Shown here: positions 7,617 through 14,795 of the stretch, piece by piece
Layout of the letters: every line of letters starts with the position of its first letter
Position numbering within the stretch: position 1 is the stretch's first letter
Assembly (NCBI GenBank): GCA_002746275.1
Contig: NVWR01000002.1
Span: forward strand, 429,906-451,710
Direction of reading: 5' to 3'
Length of the DNA: 21,805 nucleotides
Origin: Rhodobiaceae bacterium
Lineage (GTDB): Bacteria > Pseudomonadota > Alphaproteobacteria > Parvibaculales > Parvibaculaceae
The notes under the pieces: model-generated
Database searches by the model: none
Told to the model about the DNA's origin: nothing
The model's input: only the letters and a program-made list of their open reading frames with translations
Made by a program: the position numbers and the translations under genes

Positions 7617-8780
7617 ATGTCAGCCACTCTTCCTGTCAAACGCCCTAGAGATCCAAGGCTCGATTTTTTTCGCGGCCTCGGCATGTTCATCATCTTCATT
7701 GCGCATATGCCGGGCAATGTCTGGGCTCTGTGGATACCCGCCCGCTTTGGATTTTCCGATGCGACTGAAATATTTGTCTTCTGCTCGGGCATGGCATCAG
7801 CCATGGCGTTTGGACGCGCCTTTACCGAACATAGCTGGCGCATGGGTACAGCTCGGATCGTCTATCGCATCTGGCAGGTTTATTGGTCTCACATTGCGCT
7901 GTTCATCTCTATCGCGGTGATGCTCGTTGCCATTGATAGCTATGGTGGATTTGACGGACTCTATGTGCGCAAACTCAACTTGCAGCACTTCTTCGACCAC
8001 CCGGCGCAAAACCTTTTCGGCTATGCCACCCTTACGTACGTTCCCAACTATTTCGATATTCTACCGATGTATCTGGGCATGCTGGCTCTGGTGCCGATCA
8101 TCATGGCTCTGGGGATGCAGCGGCCCGGTTACGCAGGTGCGCTGGTCATCTCGCTGTGGGTGGCAGCAAGTTTTCACTATCTCGACCTGCCTGCTGAACC
8201 CTGGTCGGACCGCACATGGTTTTTCAATCCGTTTGCGTGGCAACTCGTCTTCTTTACCGGCTTTGCCTTTGGCATGCGGTGGCTTCCCGCCCCCCCTGTC
8301 ACCCGGCTGCTGATCGGCCTTGCGATCCTCTTTGTTATTCTGACAATCCCGGTTGCCTGGTATCGCGCCTTCAACGCTGTACCTCTATTCGCGGAATGGC
8401 GTGATTTCATCACACCGCTCATCAGCAAAACCCGTATGGGACTTTTGCGGTATGTGCACTTCCTAGCTCTCGCCTACCTTGCCTGGATCGCAGCGGGGGA
8501 AGGCGGACGGCGGCTCAAAGGCGGCGCAGCCTGGACCCGGTTTGTCCTGATCGTGCAAAAGGTGGGACAACAGTCTCTCGCCGTCTTCCTGGTCAGCCTC
8601 GTCATTGCCCGGCTGTTTGGTTTCTTTCTCGATCAGATGGGAAGAAATGCGGGCACGAGTGCCTTGATGAACCTCACAGGGTTCACCCTGCTGATTGCTG
8701 TCGCCTACAGCGTTGCCTGGTTCAAAAACCAGCCCTGGCGTCAGGCGGGCGCAAAAGGGCCTGCCATGACCGACACCTGA
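7617..8780 (+). CDS. opgC: OpgC-like membrane acyltransferase (osmoregulated periplasmic glucan succinylation)
   Basis: This 387-residue protein has about ten hydrophobic membrane segments spread over its length. The N-terminus matches OpgC_C: RDPRLDFFRGLGMFIIFIAHMPGN, then FGFSDATEIFVFCSGMASAMAFGR. The Asp-Phe-Phe-Arg-Gly and His-Met-Pro parts and the FSDATEIFVF block are the family signature. OpgC proteins are thought to transfer succinyl groups from the cytoplasm onto periplasmic glucans. The ATG at 7617 has AAGG nine bases upstream. The gene faces opgH tail to tail, with only 28 bases between stops, and opgG follows opgH. That neighbourhood strongly supports the assignment over other acyltransferase-3-like proteins. 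The acyl group itself (succinyl or other) is inferred from characterised homologues. Confidence 0.88.
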   Translation: MSATLPVKRPRDPRLDFFRGLGMFIIFIAHMPGNVWALWIPARFGFSDATEIFVFCSGMASAMAFGRAFTEHSWRMGTARIVYRIWQVYWSHIALFISIAVMLVAIDSYGGFDGLYVRKLNLQHFFDHPAQNLFGYATLTYVPNYFDILPMYLGMLALVPIIMALGMQRPGYAGALVISLWVAASFHYLDLPAEPWSDRTWFFNPFAWQLVFFTGFAFGMRWLPAPPVTRLLIGLAILFVILTIPVAWYRAFNAVPLFAEWRDFITPLISKTRMGLLRYVHFLALAYLAWIAAGEGGRRLKGGAAWTRFVLIVQKVGQQSLAVFLVSLVIARLFGFFLDQMGRNAGTSALMNLTGFTLLIAVAYSVAWFKNQPWRQAGAKGPAMTDT

Positions 8781-8808
8781 CCCCAGGCGCTACAGTCAAA
8801 ATTGGACC

Positions 8809-10797
8809 TTAGTCGCCGGCAGCAGCAGGGGCGAAAATGATCGGGATTGCGTCCCCGCCAACATCTGCCCCGTTCTCAAGAGTATCGAGCCTGACGAAGC
8901 TCTCGTTTGCGTCTTGCTCGAAGCGATGCAGGTACGCCTGCGCCAAGGCAACGATGGGGGGCACCGATGTGTTTTCGGGCACGCTCAAAATTCCCAAGCG
9001 CTCAAACAGGTATGATGAATGGCGCGACACCAGTGCGGACAGGGGAGCTGCAAAAACAAGCCCTACCATGACGGGCGTGAGCCACAATGACACCACACCA
9101 CTTGCGATGCCGACGACTAGGCCGATACCGGCAAAACTCTCGATTGCATGAACCCGCGCCAGCTCCCGGAGCGTGTCGTTTTTCGCCACACGGCGCTGAG
9201 GCTGCCACCCCTTTGCCCGGCCCGTGAGCGTGCGCACAACCGCTCTTGTCTGTTGGATCATGAGAACGGGTGCAATAGCGGCCGAGAGGAGCACCTCAAT
9301 CAGCATTGATACACTCACCCGGCTCCAACCACCCCATTGCTCGATCAGAGCTCTGTTCACCCACAAGTTCGTCAGCCCAAGCAGTTTAGGCAGCAGCAGG
9401 ATGACCATTGTTGTCGCAAACAAGCCCGCCGTTGGGCTTAGATTTGTTCCCAGGGTTAGCTCCCGGGCGATGCTCGGCCATTGGCCGACCATGAAAATGG
9501 ATGCGGGTGGGTCCATGGTTGCGAACAGACCAAGCCCGATGAAAAGCAACCACAAAGGGGCCGCCAGATAGGACATGACGCCGTGGAGAAGATGAAACCG
9601 GCTCATGGGATGAAGACCTGCGGTTGAAACGATCCGCGTGTGCTGCAGGTTTCCCCGGCACCAACGCTGGTCTCGCGCAATATGATCCACCAATGACGGA
9701 GGTGTTTCTTCATAACTCCCGCCAAGATCAGGCAGGAGACGCACCTGCCACCCGGCGCGGCGAAGCAAGGCCGCTTCAACGAAGTCATGGCTCATGATGC
9801 TGCCACTCAACGAGCCCTTACCCGCAAGTTGCGGCAGCCCCGCACATGCTGCAAAAGCGCGTGTGCGTATGATCGCATTGTGGCCCCAGTAATTACCTTC
9901 ATTTGCGAACCAAAATGCCAACCCGCGCGCAAGAAGCGGCCCATAAACCGCTGTCGCAAATTGCTGCAGTTTTGCGAAGTAAGTTTCGCCCTTGATGAGA
10001 CGGGGCACGGTCTGTAGCAAGCCCACATCCGGATCTGCAGCCATCTCATCTGCCAGGAGATTGATCGTTCGGCCTTCCATCACGCTGTCAGCGTCCAGGA
10101 CAACCATCGCGTCATAGGCTCCGCCCCACTGTCGGCACCACTCGGCAATGTTGCCCGCCTTCTGATCTGTATTTTGTGACCGGCGCCGGTAGAAAATCTC
10201 TGCGCCGCCCCCAAGAAGCTCACGGGCCTCGCGAAAGGCCGCTTCTTCCTGAGCGGCCAAGTCCAGATCATTCGTATCGCTCAATACGAAGAGGGCGTAC
10301 TCATGGCACGAACGGACCTTGTTCACGCTTTCCAGCATCGCGCAGGCATTTGCGAAAACGTGGGTCGCATGTTCGTTGTAGGCGGGGATTATGAGAGCAA
10401 CCTTCAAGCCGACTGACGGCGACTGTTTTTTAGTCGTCGATTTCTGCATAGCGAAACCAATCACCGCATTGACGGCGGCCAGAGCAATCCAGAAAAAATT
10501 GATCGCAAAAAGAACAGCAACAGCCACCTCATAAACAGATAAGCCCTGTACGGAAAAGGCCACCAATGTCTCATAGAGAAGAATGCCGGTCGCTATGCCT
10601 GCCGTTCCCAGCACCGCCGTACGGCGCCGGGTTGGAGACTGTGATGCTCCCGTCTTGTGTATCGTATGGATGGGTGGCCTCGCCAAATCCTGAACCGGCA
10701 TCGCGAGGGCGGCTTCTGGTGGCATGTGAAAGCTACCGCTGGATATTTCGGTGAATGCCCCTTCCTCAACAGGCGGGCGTTTTACTGCTTGGTCCAT
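8809..10797 (-). CDS. opgH: Glucans biosynthesis glucosyltransferase OpgH (MdoH)
   Basis: This 662-residue inner-membrane GT2 enzyme polymerises glucose from UDP-glucose into the backbone of osmoregulated periplasmic glucans. Two membrane segments lie near residues 60-85 and 88-116. The catalytic domain starts at VALIIPAYNEHATHVFANAC (about 133). It has VVLDADSVMEG (the DxD pair, Asp235 and Asp237), SHDFVEAALLRRAGW (Asp338), and ARDQRWCRGNLQH, the Q/RxxRW motif near 377. Several membrane segments follow. It is shorter than E. coli OpgH (about 850) but in the range of alphaproteobacterial forms. I chose the ATG at 10797; a GTG at 10809 adds MVVP. Either start lies inside the 3' end of opgG (16 or 28 bases of overlap), so the genes are translationally coupled. 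It converges on opgC. Confidence 0.95.
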   Translation of the reverse strand: MDQAVKRPPVEEGAFTEISSGSFHMPPEAALAMPVQDLARPPIHTIHKTGASQSPTRRRTAVLGTAGIATGILLYETLVAFSVQGLSVYEVAVAVLFAINFFWIALAAVNAVIGFAMQKSTTKKQSPSVGLKVALIIPAYNEHATHVFANACAMLESVNKVRSCHEYALFVLSDTNDLDLAAQEEAAFREARELLGGGAEIFYRRRSQNTDQKAGNIAEWCRQWGGAYDAMVVLDADSVMEGRTINLLADEMAADPDVGLLQTVPRLIKGETYFAKLQQFATAVYGPLLARGLAFWFANEGNYWGHNAIIRTRAFAACAGLPQLAGKGSLSGSIMSHDFVEAALLRRAGWQVRLLPDLGGSYEETPPSLVDHIARDQRWCRGNLQHTRIVSTAGLHPMSRFHLLHGVMSYLAAPLWLLFIGLGLFATMDPPASIFMVGQWPSIARELTLGTNLSPTAGLFATTMVILLLPKLLGLTNLWVNRALIEQWGGWSRVSVSMLIEVLLSAAIAPVLMIQQTRAVVRTLTGRAKGWQPQRRVAKNDTLRELARVHAIESFAGIGLVVGIASGVVSLWLTPVMVGLVFAAPLSALVSRHSSYLFERLGILSVPENTSVPPIVALAQAYLHRFEQDANESFVRLDTLENGADVGGDAIPIIFAPAAAGD

Positions 10798-12440
10798 CGG
10801 TACAACCACTTTTCACTCACTGCTCGCCCACCCCTGCGAAGCACTATTCTGAACTCAGACGACGATGCCTCTTGAGGATCATATTGGAAGGTGAGCCGAA
10901 GACCGCCGGTATGGGGGTTTTCTTCAACAAACGGATATTGCACGACACCCTTTTCCGAATAAATCTCAGGTACGATTTCGTTGGCGTGCGCATCACTCTC
11001 GGGATTTTCCGATCCCTGCATCGTTGCGTAATCAATTACCACAATTTTTCCACCACCCACATGTGCACCTATCCTTGTGTCGATCACTTTCAAGAGATCC
11101 TCCGTGATCGGAGCCGTTGCGCTCCATGTCATGCGGTAGGCGAATTCATATTGTTCGTTTGGCAAAAATGGCGCGAATGGACGCCAGTAGGCAACGATAT
11201 TGTCCTCGGTTTCGGTGCGGGTTGGCAGTTCGACAAGGGTGACCGCCCCTCGCCCCCAATTGCCTTGAGGCTCAATCCAGACCGATGGCCGCGCTTCATA
11301 TTGCAAAGATAGATCTCCGAAATTCTCGAAATTTCGTGATCTCTGGACGAGCCCAAACCCTTGTGGGTTGTTATCTACAAAAGCACTTTCCTGAAGACTA
11401 AGGGGATTTGACAGTGGACGCCAAAGCCATTCGCCAGCCCCATTATGTATGGCAAGCCCATCGGAATCATGGACAGCGGAGCGAAAATCATCGAACCGGC
11501 TCCTGTTCGTCGCATCAAACAGGAACATGCTGGTCAATGGCGCCAATCCGAAATTCTTGATCTCAGTACGGGGGAAAAGCACCACAGACACGTCCATTTG
11601 TGTCGTTGCCCCGGGTGCAATTTCAAATGTGTAGATACCCGTTGCACTGGGCGTATCCAGCTGCGCGTAGACGGTAAGCGTGCCAGCCGACCCCGCTGCA
11701 CCCTCAAGCCAGAACTCTGTGAACAGGGGAAATTCTTCGCCTGCCTCACCTCCCACTTCAATGGCCAGCCCGCGTGCAGACAGGCCGTAAACCTGTCCTT
11801 GTGCCACCGCTCGAAAATAACTCGCCCCCTGAAAGACCAGAAATTCGTCCAGTACATCACCGCCCGTAATGGTCAGTTCTGTTCCATCTTCGGCGGGACT
11901 ATTGGTCGAGACTTCGCTCTGAACGTGGTGCAGGCGAAACCCGGAGAAGTCGAGATTGCCTTCGGACAGGTTTTCAGGAGCCCCCACCCCAAATGAGAAG
12001 AGCGACGCATCGAACAAGAGCTGCCTTGCACTTCCCTGCTCAACCAAGTTTATCTGGACACGGTCGTTTAACTTGCGCCCCGGCGGGAGAAGCTGAAGCT
12101 CTATCTGCCCCTCCCCTGCCAGGGCGATCGCGTGATCACTTCGAAACCGGATAGCTCTGTGCTGATCAAAGGAGAGGGCCGCCCAATCTTCCGCGAAGGG
12201 CTGGGGAGGCAAATACGGCAACTGAGCCAAAGCCTCAACGCGTTCAATAAGTTTTTCGTGGGAGAACGGATGGGCAGGGCCAAACGTTAAATGAGGCGTG
12301 ACTTCCTCGAGAGTCGGGCCCTCAATCTCGTCGACAAGCGCTGGCATTTGCGGTTCAGCACCGGCTCCGAACAAAAAGAGAGATAGAAGGGCTGGGGCCA
12401 ACACAGCTGCCCCCACTCCATATGGCACGCTCATTCTCAT
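10782..12440 (-). CDS. opgG: Periplasmic glucans biosynthesis protein OpgG (MdoG)
   Basis: This 552-residue exported protein has a signal peptide, VGAAVLAPALLSLFLFGAGA, ending near residue 30. It matches the OpgG/MdoG family along its length: YLPPQPFAEDWAALSFDQHRAIRFR at the start of the mature domain, then FRLHHV, DEFLVFQGASYFRAVAQGQVYGLSARGLAI, EFPLFTEFWLE and FGLAPLTSMFLF. Later blocks are RPSVWIEPQGNWGRGAVTLVELPTRTETEDNIVAYWRP and EYAFRMTW-like FAYRMTW. OpgG works in the periplasm with OpgH on linear or branched beta-glucan chains. I chose the ATG at 12440. Alternatives are ATG 12434 (AAGG eight bases upstream) and GTG 12452. opgH overlaps its 3' end. The upstream same-strand gene is a secreted YHS protein, 107 bases away; no strong promoter was recognised in that gap. 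Confidence 0.95.
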   Translation of the reverse strand: MRMSVPYGVGAAVLAPALLSLFLFGAGAEPQMPALVDEIEGPTLEEVTPHLTFGPAHPFSHEKLIERVEALAQLPYLPPQPFAEDWAALSFDQHRAIRFRSDHAIALAGEGQIELQLLPPGRKLNDRVQINLVEQGSARQLLFDASLFSFGVGAPENLSEGNLDFSGFRLHHVQSEVSTNSPAEDGTELTITGGDVLDEFLVFQGASYFRAVAQGQVYGLSARGLAIEVGGEAGEEFPLFTEFWLEGAAGSAGTLTVYAQLDTPSATGIYTFEIAPGATTQMDVSVVLFPRTEIKNFGLAPLTSMFLFDATNRSRFDDFRSAVHDSDGLAIHNGAGEWLWRPLSNPLSLQESAFVDNNPQGFGLVQRSRNFENFGDLSLQYEARPSVWIEPQGNWGRGAVTLVELPTRTETEDNIVAYWRPFAPFLPNEQYEFAYRMTWSATAPITEDLLKVIDTRIGAHVGGGKIVVIDYATMQGSENPESDAHANEIVPEIYSEKGVVQYPFVEENPHTGGLRLTFQYDPQEASSSEFRIVLRRGGRAVSEKWLYRWTKQ

Positions 12441-12547
12441 TACCTTTGCCACGTACTGTCACTAATCACGTAGGAGATAGGGTAGTTGTGAAGGCGAGTC
12501 GAACCAAAACTTGTCATCTCTCTTGGCCAGAAGCATCTGCCTGCCCT

Positions 12548-13045
12548 CTAGTTGCTAAGCAAAGAAGTCCAATTGCTTTCGGACTTCTCAATATTGCCGG
12601 GAATATCAGTTTCCCAGATGGTTTTAACCACGGGTGTCTTGTTGAGATAAAGACGACCCTCGATGATGCTCCAAGCGTCGGGGTCGGTCGCCACTTTGTA
12701 TGTTCCCAGTGACAGGGCGTAGGCACAGTACCCCCCATAGGCCGGGGAATATTTCTCAGGATCCGCAATAAAGGCATCACGATTTTCGGCATTCGCAAAG
12801 TGCCAAACCACCCCCTGATAGTCGGTCTGGAATTCCGGTTTGCCTTCTACCGGCAGCGCTTCGGTGAAATAGGCCACTGGATCCGTGCCGCGTATTGCAA
12901 CGCCGTTTTCTGTAAATACCGGCTGGTGCGCGCCCGGCTGGGCTGCAGAAACGACGTCGGGGGTACTCAGAACAATTCCGACTGTAAGAGCCATCACGGC
13001 AAGCATTCCCATCATTGCAGCATTTTTGACCATTATTTTTCGCAT
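12548..13045 (-). CDS. Secreted YHS-domain protein (Cys form of the YHS (seleno)protein family)
   Basis: This 165-residue protein has an N-terminal signal, MRKIMVKNAAMMGMLAVMAL then TVGIVLSTPDVVSA, and a mature YHS domain. Family blocks are IRGTDPVAYFTEALPVEGKPEF, YQGVVWHFANAENRDAFIADPEKYSPAYGGYCAYALSLG, and the tail DAWSIIEGRLYLN. Relatives are annotated as YHS domain-containing (seleno)proteins. Here the key residue in GGYCAYA is a Cys codon, not TGA. The ATG at 13045 has GAGAGGA seven bases upstream. Longer in-frame starts up to 13099 would put extra residues before a good signal peptide and are unlikely. The function is unknown; metal binding has been suggested for YHS domains. It is the nearest gene upstream of opgG, on the same strand. 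Whether they are cotranscribed cannot be settled from sequence. Confidence 0.85.
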   Translation of the reverse strand: MRKIMVKNAAMMGMLAVMALTVGIVLSTPDVVSAAQPGAHQPVFTENGVAIRGTDPVAYFTEALPVEGKPEFQTDYQGVVWHFANAENRDAFIADPEKYSPAYGGYCAYALSLGTYKVATDPDAWSIIEGRLYLNKTPVVKTIWETDIPGNIEKSESNWTSLLSN

Positions 13046-13293
13046 GAACTGTCCTCTCGTGGTGCCGCCCAAATATAGGGTGCCCCCATCGCCCTGCACC
13101 TCAACTACTCACAAGAAAGCGTGATGGCAGGGCATGGCGCGGCTCTCGCCCCTTCCGTCATCCAGAACGTAGGTTACCTGCCAAAAATGGTTGGCTTTTG
13201 GTACTAGTCCCACCGTCGAATGAGCTCGTCCCTGTGGGCGACTACCCTCGCGCCCTACAGTATGGTTGATTGGGGCACAGCCGAGGGAAACCG

Positions 13294-13310
13294 GGTTAAC
13301 TAAGTTGACC
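13294..13310. promoter_or_regulatory. Imperfect dyad upstream of the response regulator
   Basis: GGTTAAC-TAA-GTTGACC is a 7-3-7 inverted repeat with one mismatch, 28 bases before the ATG of the receiver protein. It could be a regulator binding site. Because it is short and imperfect, chance is a real alternative. The rest of the 293-base gap between the two divergent genes (13046-13338) shows a TTTTGG/CCAAAA hairpin at 13181-13201 and no clear -35/-10 pair. Confidence 0.25.
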
Positions 13311-13338
13311 ACCGCCAAAAACGGAATTGCCGCACGAA

Positions 13339-13818
13339 ATGGCCACTTTATCTTTTCTTATCGCCGATGATCACTGGCTCGTCCGCCAGGGACTTCGCCA
13401 CACGCTCTCTGAGCTCGCCGATGATGTGCAGGTGACGGAGGCCTCCTTGTACCAAGAAGTCATTGATATCCTGACAAAGGGTCAGACCTTCGACTTGCTG
13501 TTGATGGACCTCTCGATGCCGGGTATGGGACCCGAAGAGGGGCTGGCACGGTTGCGCGAAGTCGCCCCCACCGCACCGTTCGTTATTGTGTCTGGCACGG
13601 ACGACCCGGTGACAATTCGGGAATTGATTAGATCTGGGGTCGCCGGTTTTATTCCGAAGACAGCACCACCAGCCATGATGTTGCGCGCGTTGCAGCTTGT
13701 CCTCTCCGGTGGAATATATGTGCCCCCTTCCAATCTCGTGCCTCTCTCATGTCTGATCACGCCCTTCAACAGTTCGCGGCTCAAGAGCTTATCTGGTCGG
13801 GACGCGCATGTCCGGTAG
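13339..13818 (+). pseudogene. NarL/FixJ-type response regulator with receiver only, output domain missing
   Basis: The 159-residue product has a complete receiver domain: FLIADDHWLVRQGL with acidic pocket Asp10/Asp11, phosphoacceptor Asp57 in LLLMDLSMPG, Ser85 in VIVSG and Lys107 in GFIPKTA. Helix 4-5 text such as LIRSGVAGFIPKTAPPAMMLRALQLVLSGGIYVPP is typical of NarL-family regulators. In these, a LuxR-type helix-turn-helix normally follows the YVPP linker. Here the frame runs into unrelated residues and stops. No LuxR helix-turn-helix could be found in any plus frame to about 13970. It is therefore either a gene remnant or a stand-alone receiver; I favour a truncated gene. The ATG at 13339 is preferred over the TTG at 13327. 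No histidine kinase is visible next to it. Confidence 0.7.
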
Positions 13819-13969
13819 ATGGCTTGTTCATGTTCCCATGTAAAGAGAAGCCTTCAAGTTGCACTTCATTATTATTGTCCGGCTGTGACGTTGTCGCTGA
13901 CCGCGTTCCGTCCGATCGTAGGATCAATCCGCGACGAACTAGATTGTAAGCGTGGCCCCAATAATCGCC

Positions 13970-14237
13970 TTACTCTTTCCGACTGAAATGTCTTCGCCCG
14001 ATCGGAGGTGGCGACGTCGCTGTTGATCTACCCTGCTGAGCGTCTTTGAGACGGAGAATGGCAAGATCGGAGAGACGGTCGTCAAAACAGCTGCATTCTC
14101 TCCCCTTCCAGCACCACAACGTCCGTTTGCTCGCTCAGCATAAGGAGGCCGAAACCACCTGCCATGCCGAAAACCTTCAGATCATCTTGACACGAACCTA
14201 ATTGATGTGTTTTTGGGATAGGTGGATAGTTTCTGGA
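13970..14237 (-). pseudogene. Possible decayed minus-strand gene with a single-base frameshift
   Basis: Two minus-strand frames join into one plausible protein tail if one base is removed from the run of four A (plus strand) at 14084-14087. The upstream part reads DDLKVFGMAGGFGLLMLSEQ and onward to MQLF, then stops. The downstream part continues DDRLSDLAILRLKDAQQG and ends at TAA 13970-13972. An ATG at 14165 has GAAGG eight bases upstream, so the remnant could start there. I do not recognise the family. The case rests on protein-like composition and the one-base fix, and chance is possible. Otherwise the 467-base stretch from 13819 to 14285 holds no intact gene that I can support. Confidence 0.3.
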
Positions 14238-14285
14238 TCACCAGACAACTGTCTGTACAGGATTAAAAAACTAGGGAAGCGTCTT

Positions 14286-14621
14286 ATGTCAAGATTTCTA
14301 ACAGTTCTCGCTGCGGCTACTTTGTTCTCATCGGCAGCCTTTGCAAATGTCATCACGGTTGAGTTTGCCCAGACGGGCGGTGAGAGCGTAACTTTCGCAT
14401 TCGATTCCGAAACCAATACGTCTACTAATGTCGGCACAGGCGAGACCGGTGCTTACACGTTCGATCAGGAAGCCAACAAGCTTTGTGGTACTGGCGCAGA
14501 TGGTGCTGAAATTTGCGTAACCTTTGAAGCCACTGCTGGAGAACCTAAAGCAGGCGACACCGGTGCCTACACAACCAACCTCGGTACAGCTGGCACAGCG
14601 ACAATCGTCAGCATCCAATAG
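14286..14621 (+). CDS. Small secreted protein of unknown function (111 aa)
   Basis: The product is 111 residues with a clear Sec signal peptide, MSRFLTVLAAATLFSSAAFA, cleaved before NVITVEF. The mature part is about 91 residues, acidic and rich in Thr, Gly and Ala. It has two Cys separated by ten residues (KLCGTG...EICVTF) that could form a disulfide. A repeated GAYT element occurs twice (GETGAYTFD and GDTGAYTTN). The start is decided by the signal peptide and by AGGGAAG upstream. A longer frame from 14202 has no support. No family is recognised. It is a single-gene unit: a good terminator follows at 14678 and the copper operon promoter lies beyond. A weak promoter candidate is TTGATG (14202) and GATAGT (14225) with a 17-base spacer. 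Confidence 0.75.
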   Translation: MSRFLTVLAAATLFSSAAFANVITVEFAQTGGESVTFAFDSETNTSTNVGTGETGAYTFDQEANKLCGTGADGAEICVTFEATAGEPKAGDTGAYTTNLGTAGTATIVSIQ

Positions 14622-14677
14622 GTCTGCACTGGATGCAATCCAGTACACGACGCTTAGTTTAGAAAATGAAATGGGGC

Positions 14678-14703
14678 GGCTGCGTATTTGCAGCCCTTTT
14701 TTT
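14678..14703 (+). terminator. Rho-independent terminator after the small secreted protein gene
   Basis: A 6-bp perfect stem GGCTGC/GCAGCC with a six-base loop GTATTT is followed, after one C, by seven T (14697-14703). It lies 57 bases after the stop at 14621 and 23 bases before the -35 box of the copA promoter, so it separates the two transcription units. Confidence 0.88.
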
Positions 14704-14725
14704 GTGCGCAGGCCCGCATTTTTCC

Positions 14726-14756
14726 TTTACCTTCTAGTAACTGGAAGGACTATCGT
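14726..14756 (+). promoter_or_regulatory. CueR/MerR-type promoter and operator of copA-cueR
   Basis: The -35 box is TTTACC (14726-14731) and the -10 box TATCGT (14751-14756). The spacer is exactly 19 bases, which is the long spacer of MerR-activated promoters. Inside the spacer is the dyad CCTTC-N9-GAAGG (14730-14748), very similar to the E. coli copA operator (ACCTTCC...GGAAGGT type). The copA ATG is 40 bases downstream of the -10 and the regulator gene is the second gene. CueR bound to Cu(I) would activate its own operon from here. Confidence 0.85.
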
Positions 14757-14795
14757 TCAGGAAATATTGCGTTTAATCCGTCAAAAGGCCCGCGA

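Noticed and set aside
13180..13201. Hairpin CCAAAA/TTTTGG with a competing GCCAA/TTGGC stem, considered as a riboswitch or attenuator
   Set aside because: The stems are short and AT-rich, and lie in a divergent intergenic region far from either start; nothing more supports an RNA element.
13749..13949. Possible helix-turn-helix continuation of the response regulator in another frame
   Set aside because: The translation shows no LuxR-type pattern in any plus frame, so a simple frameshift does not explain the missing domain.
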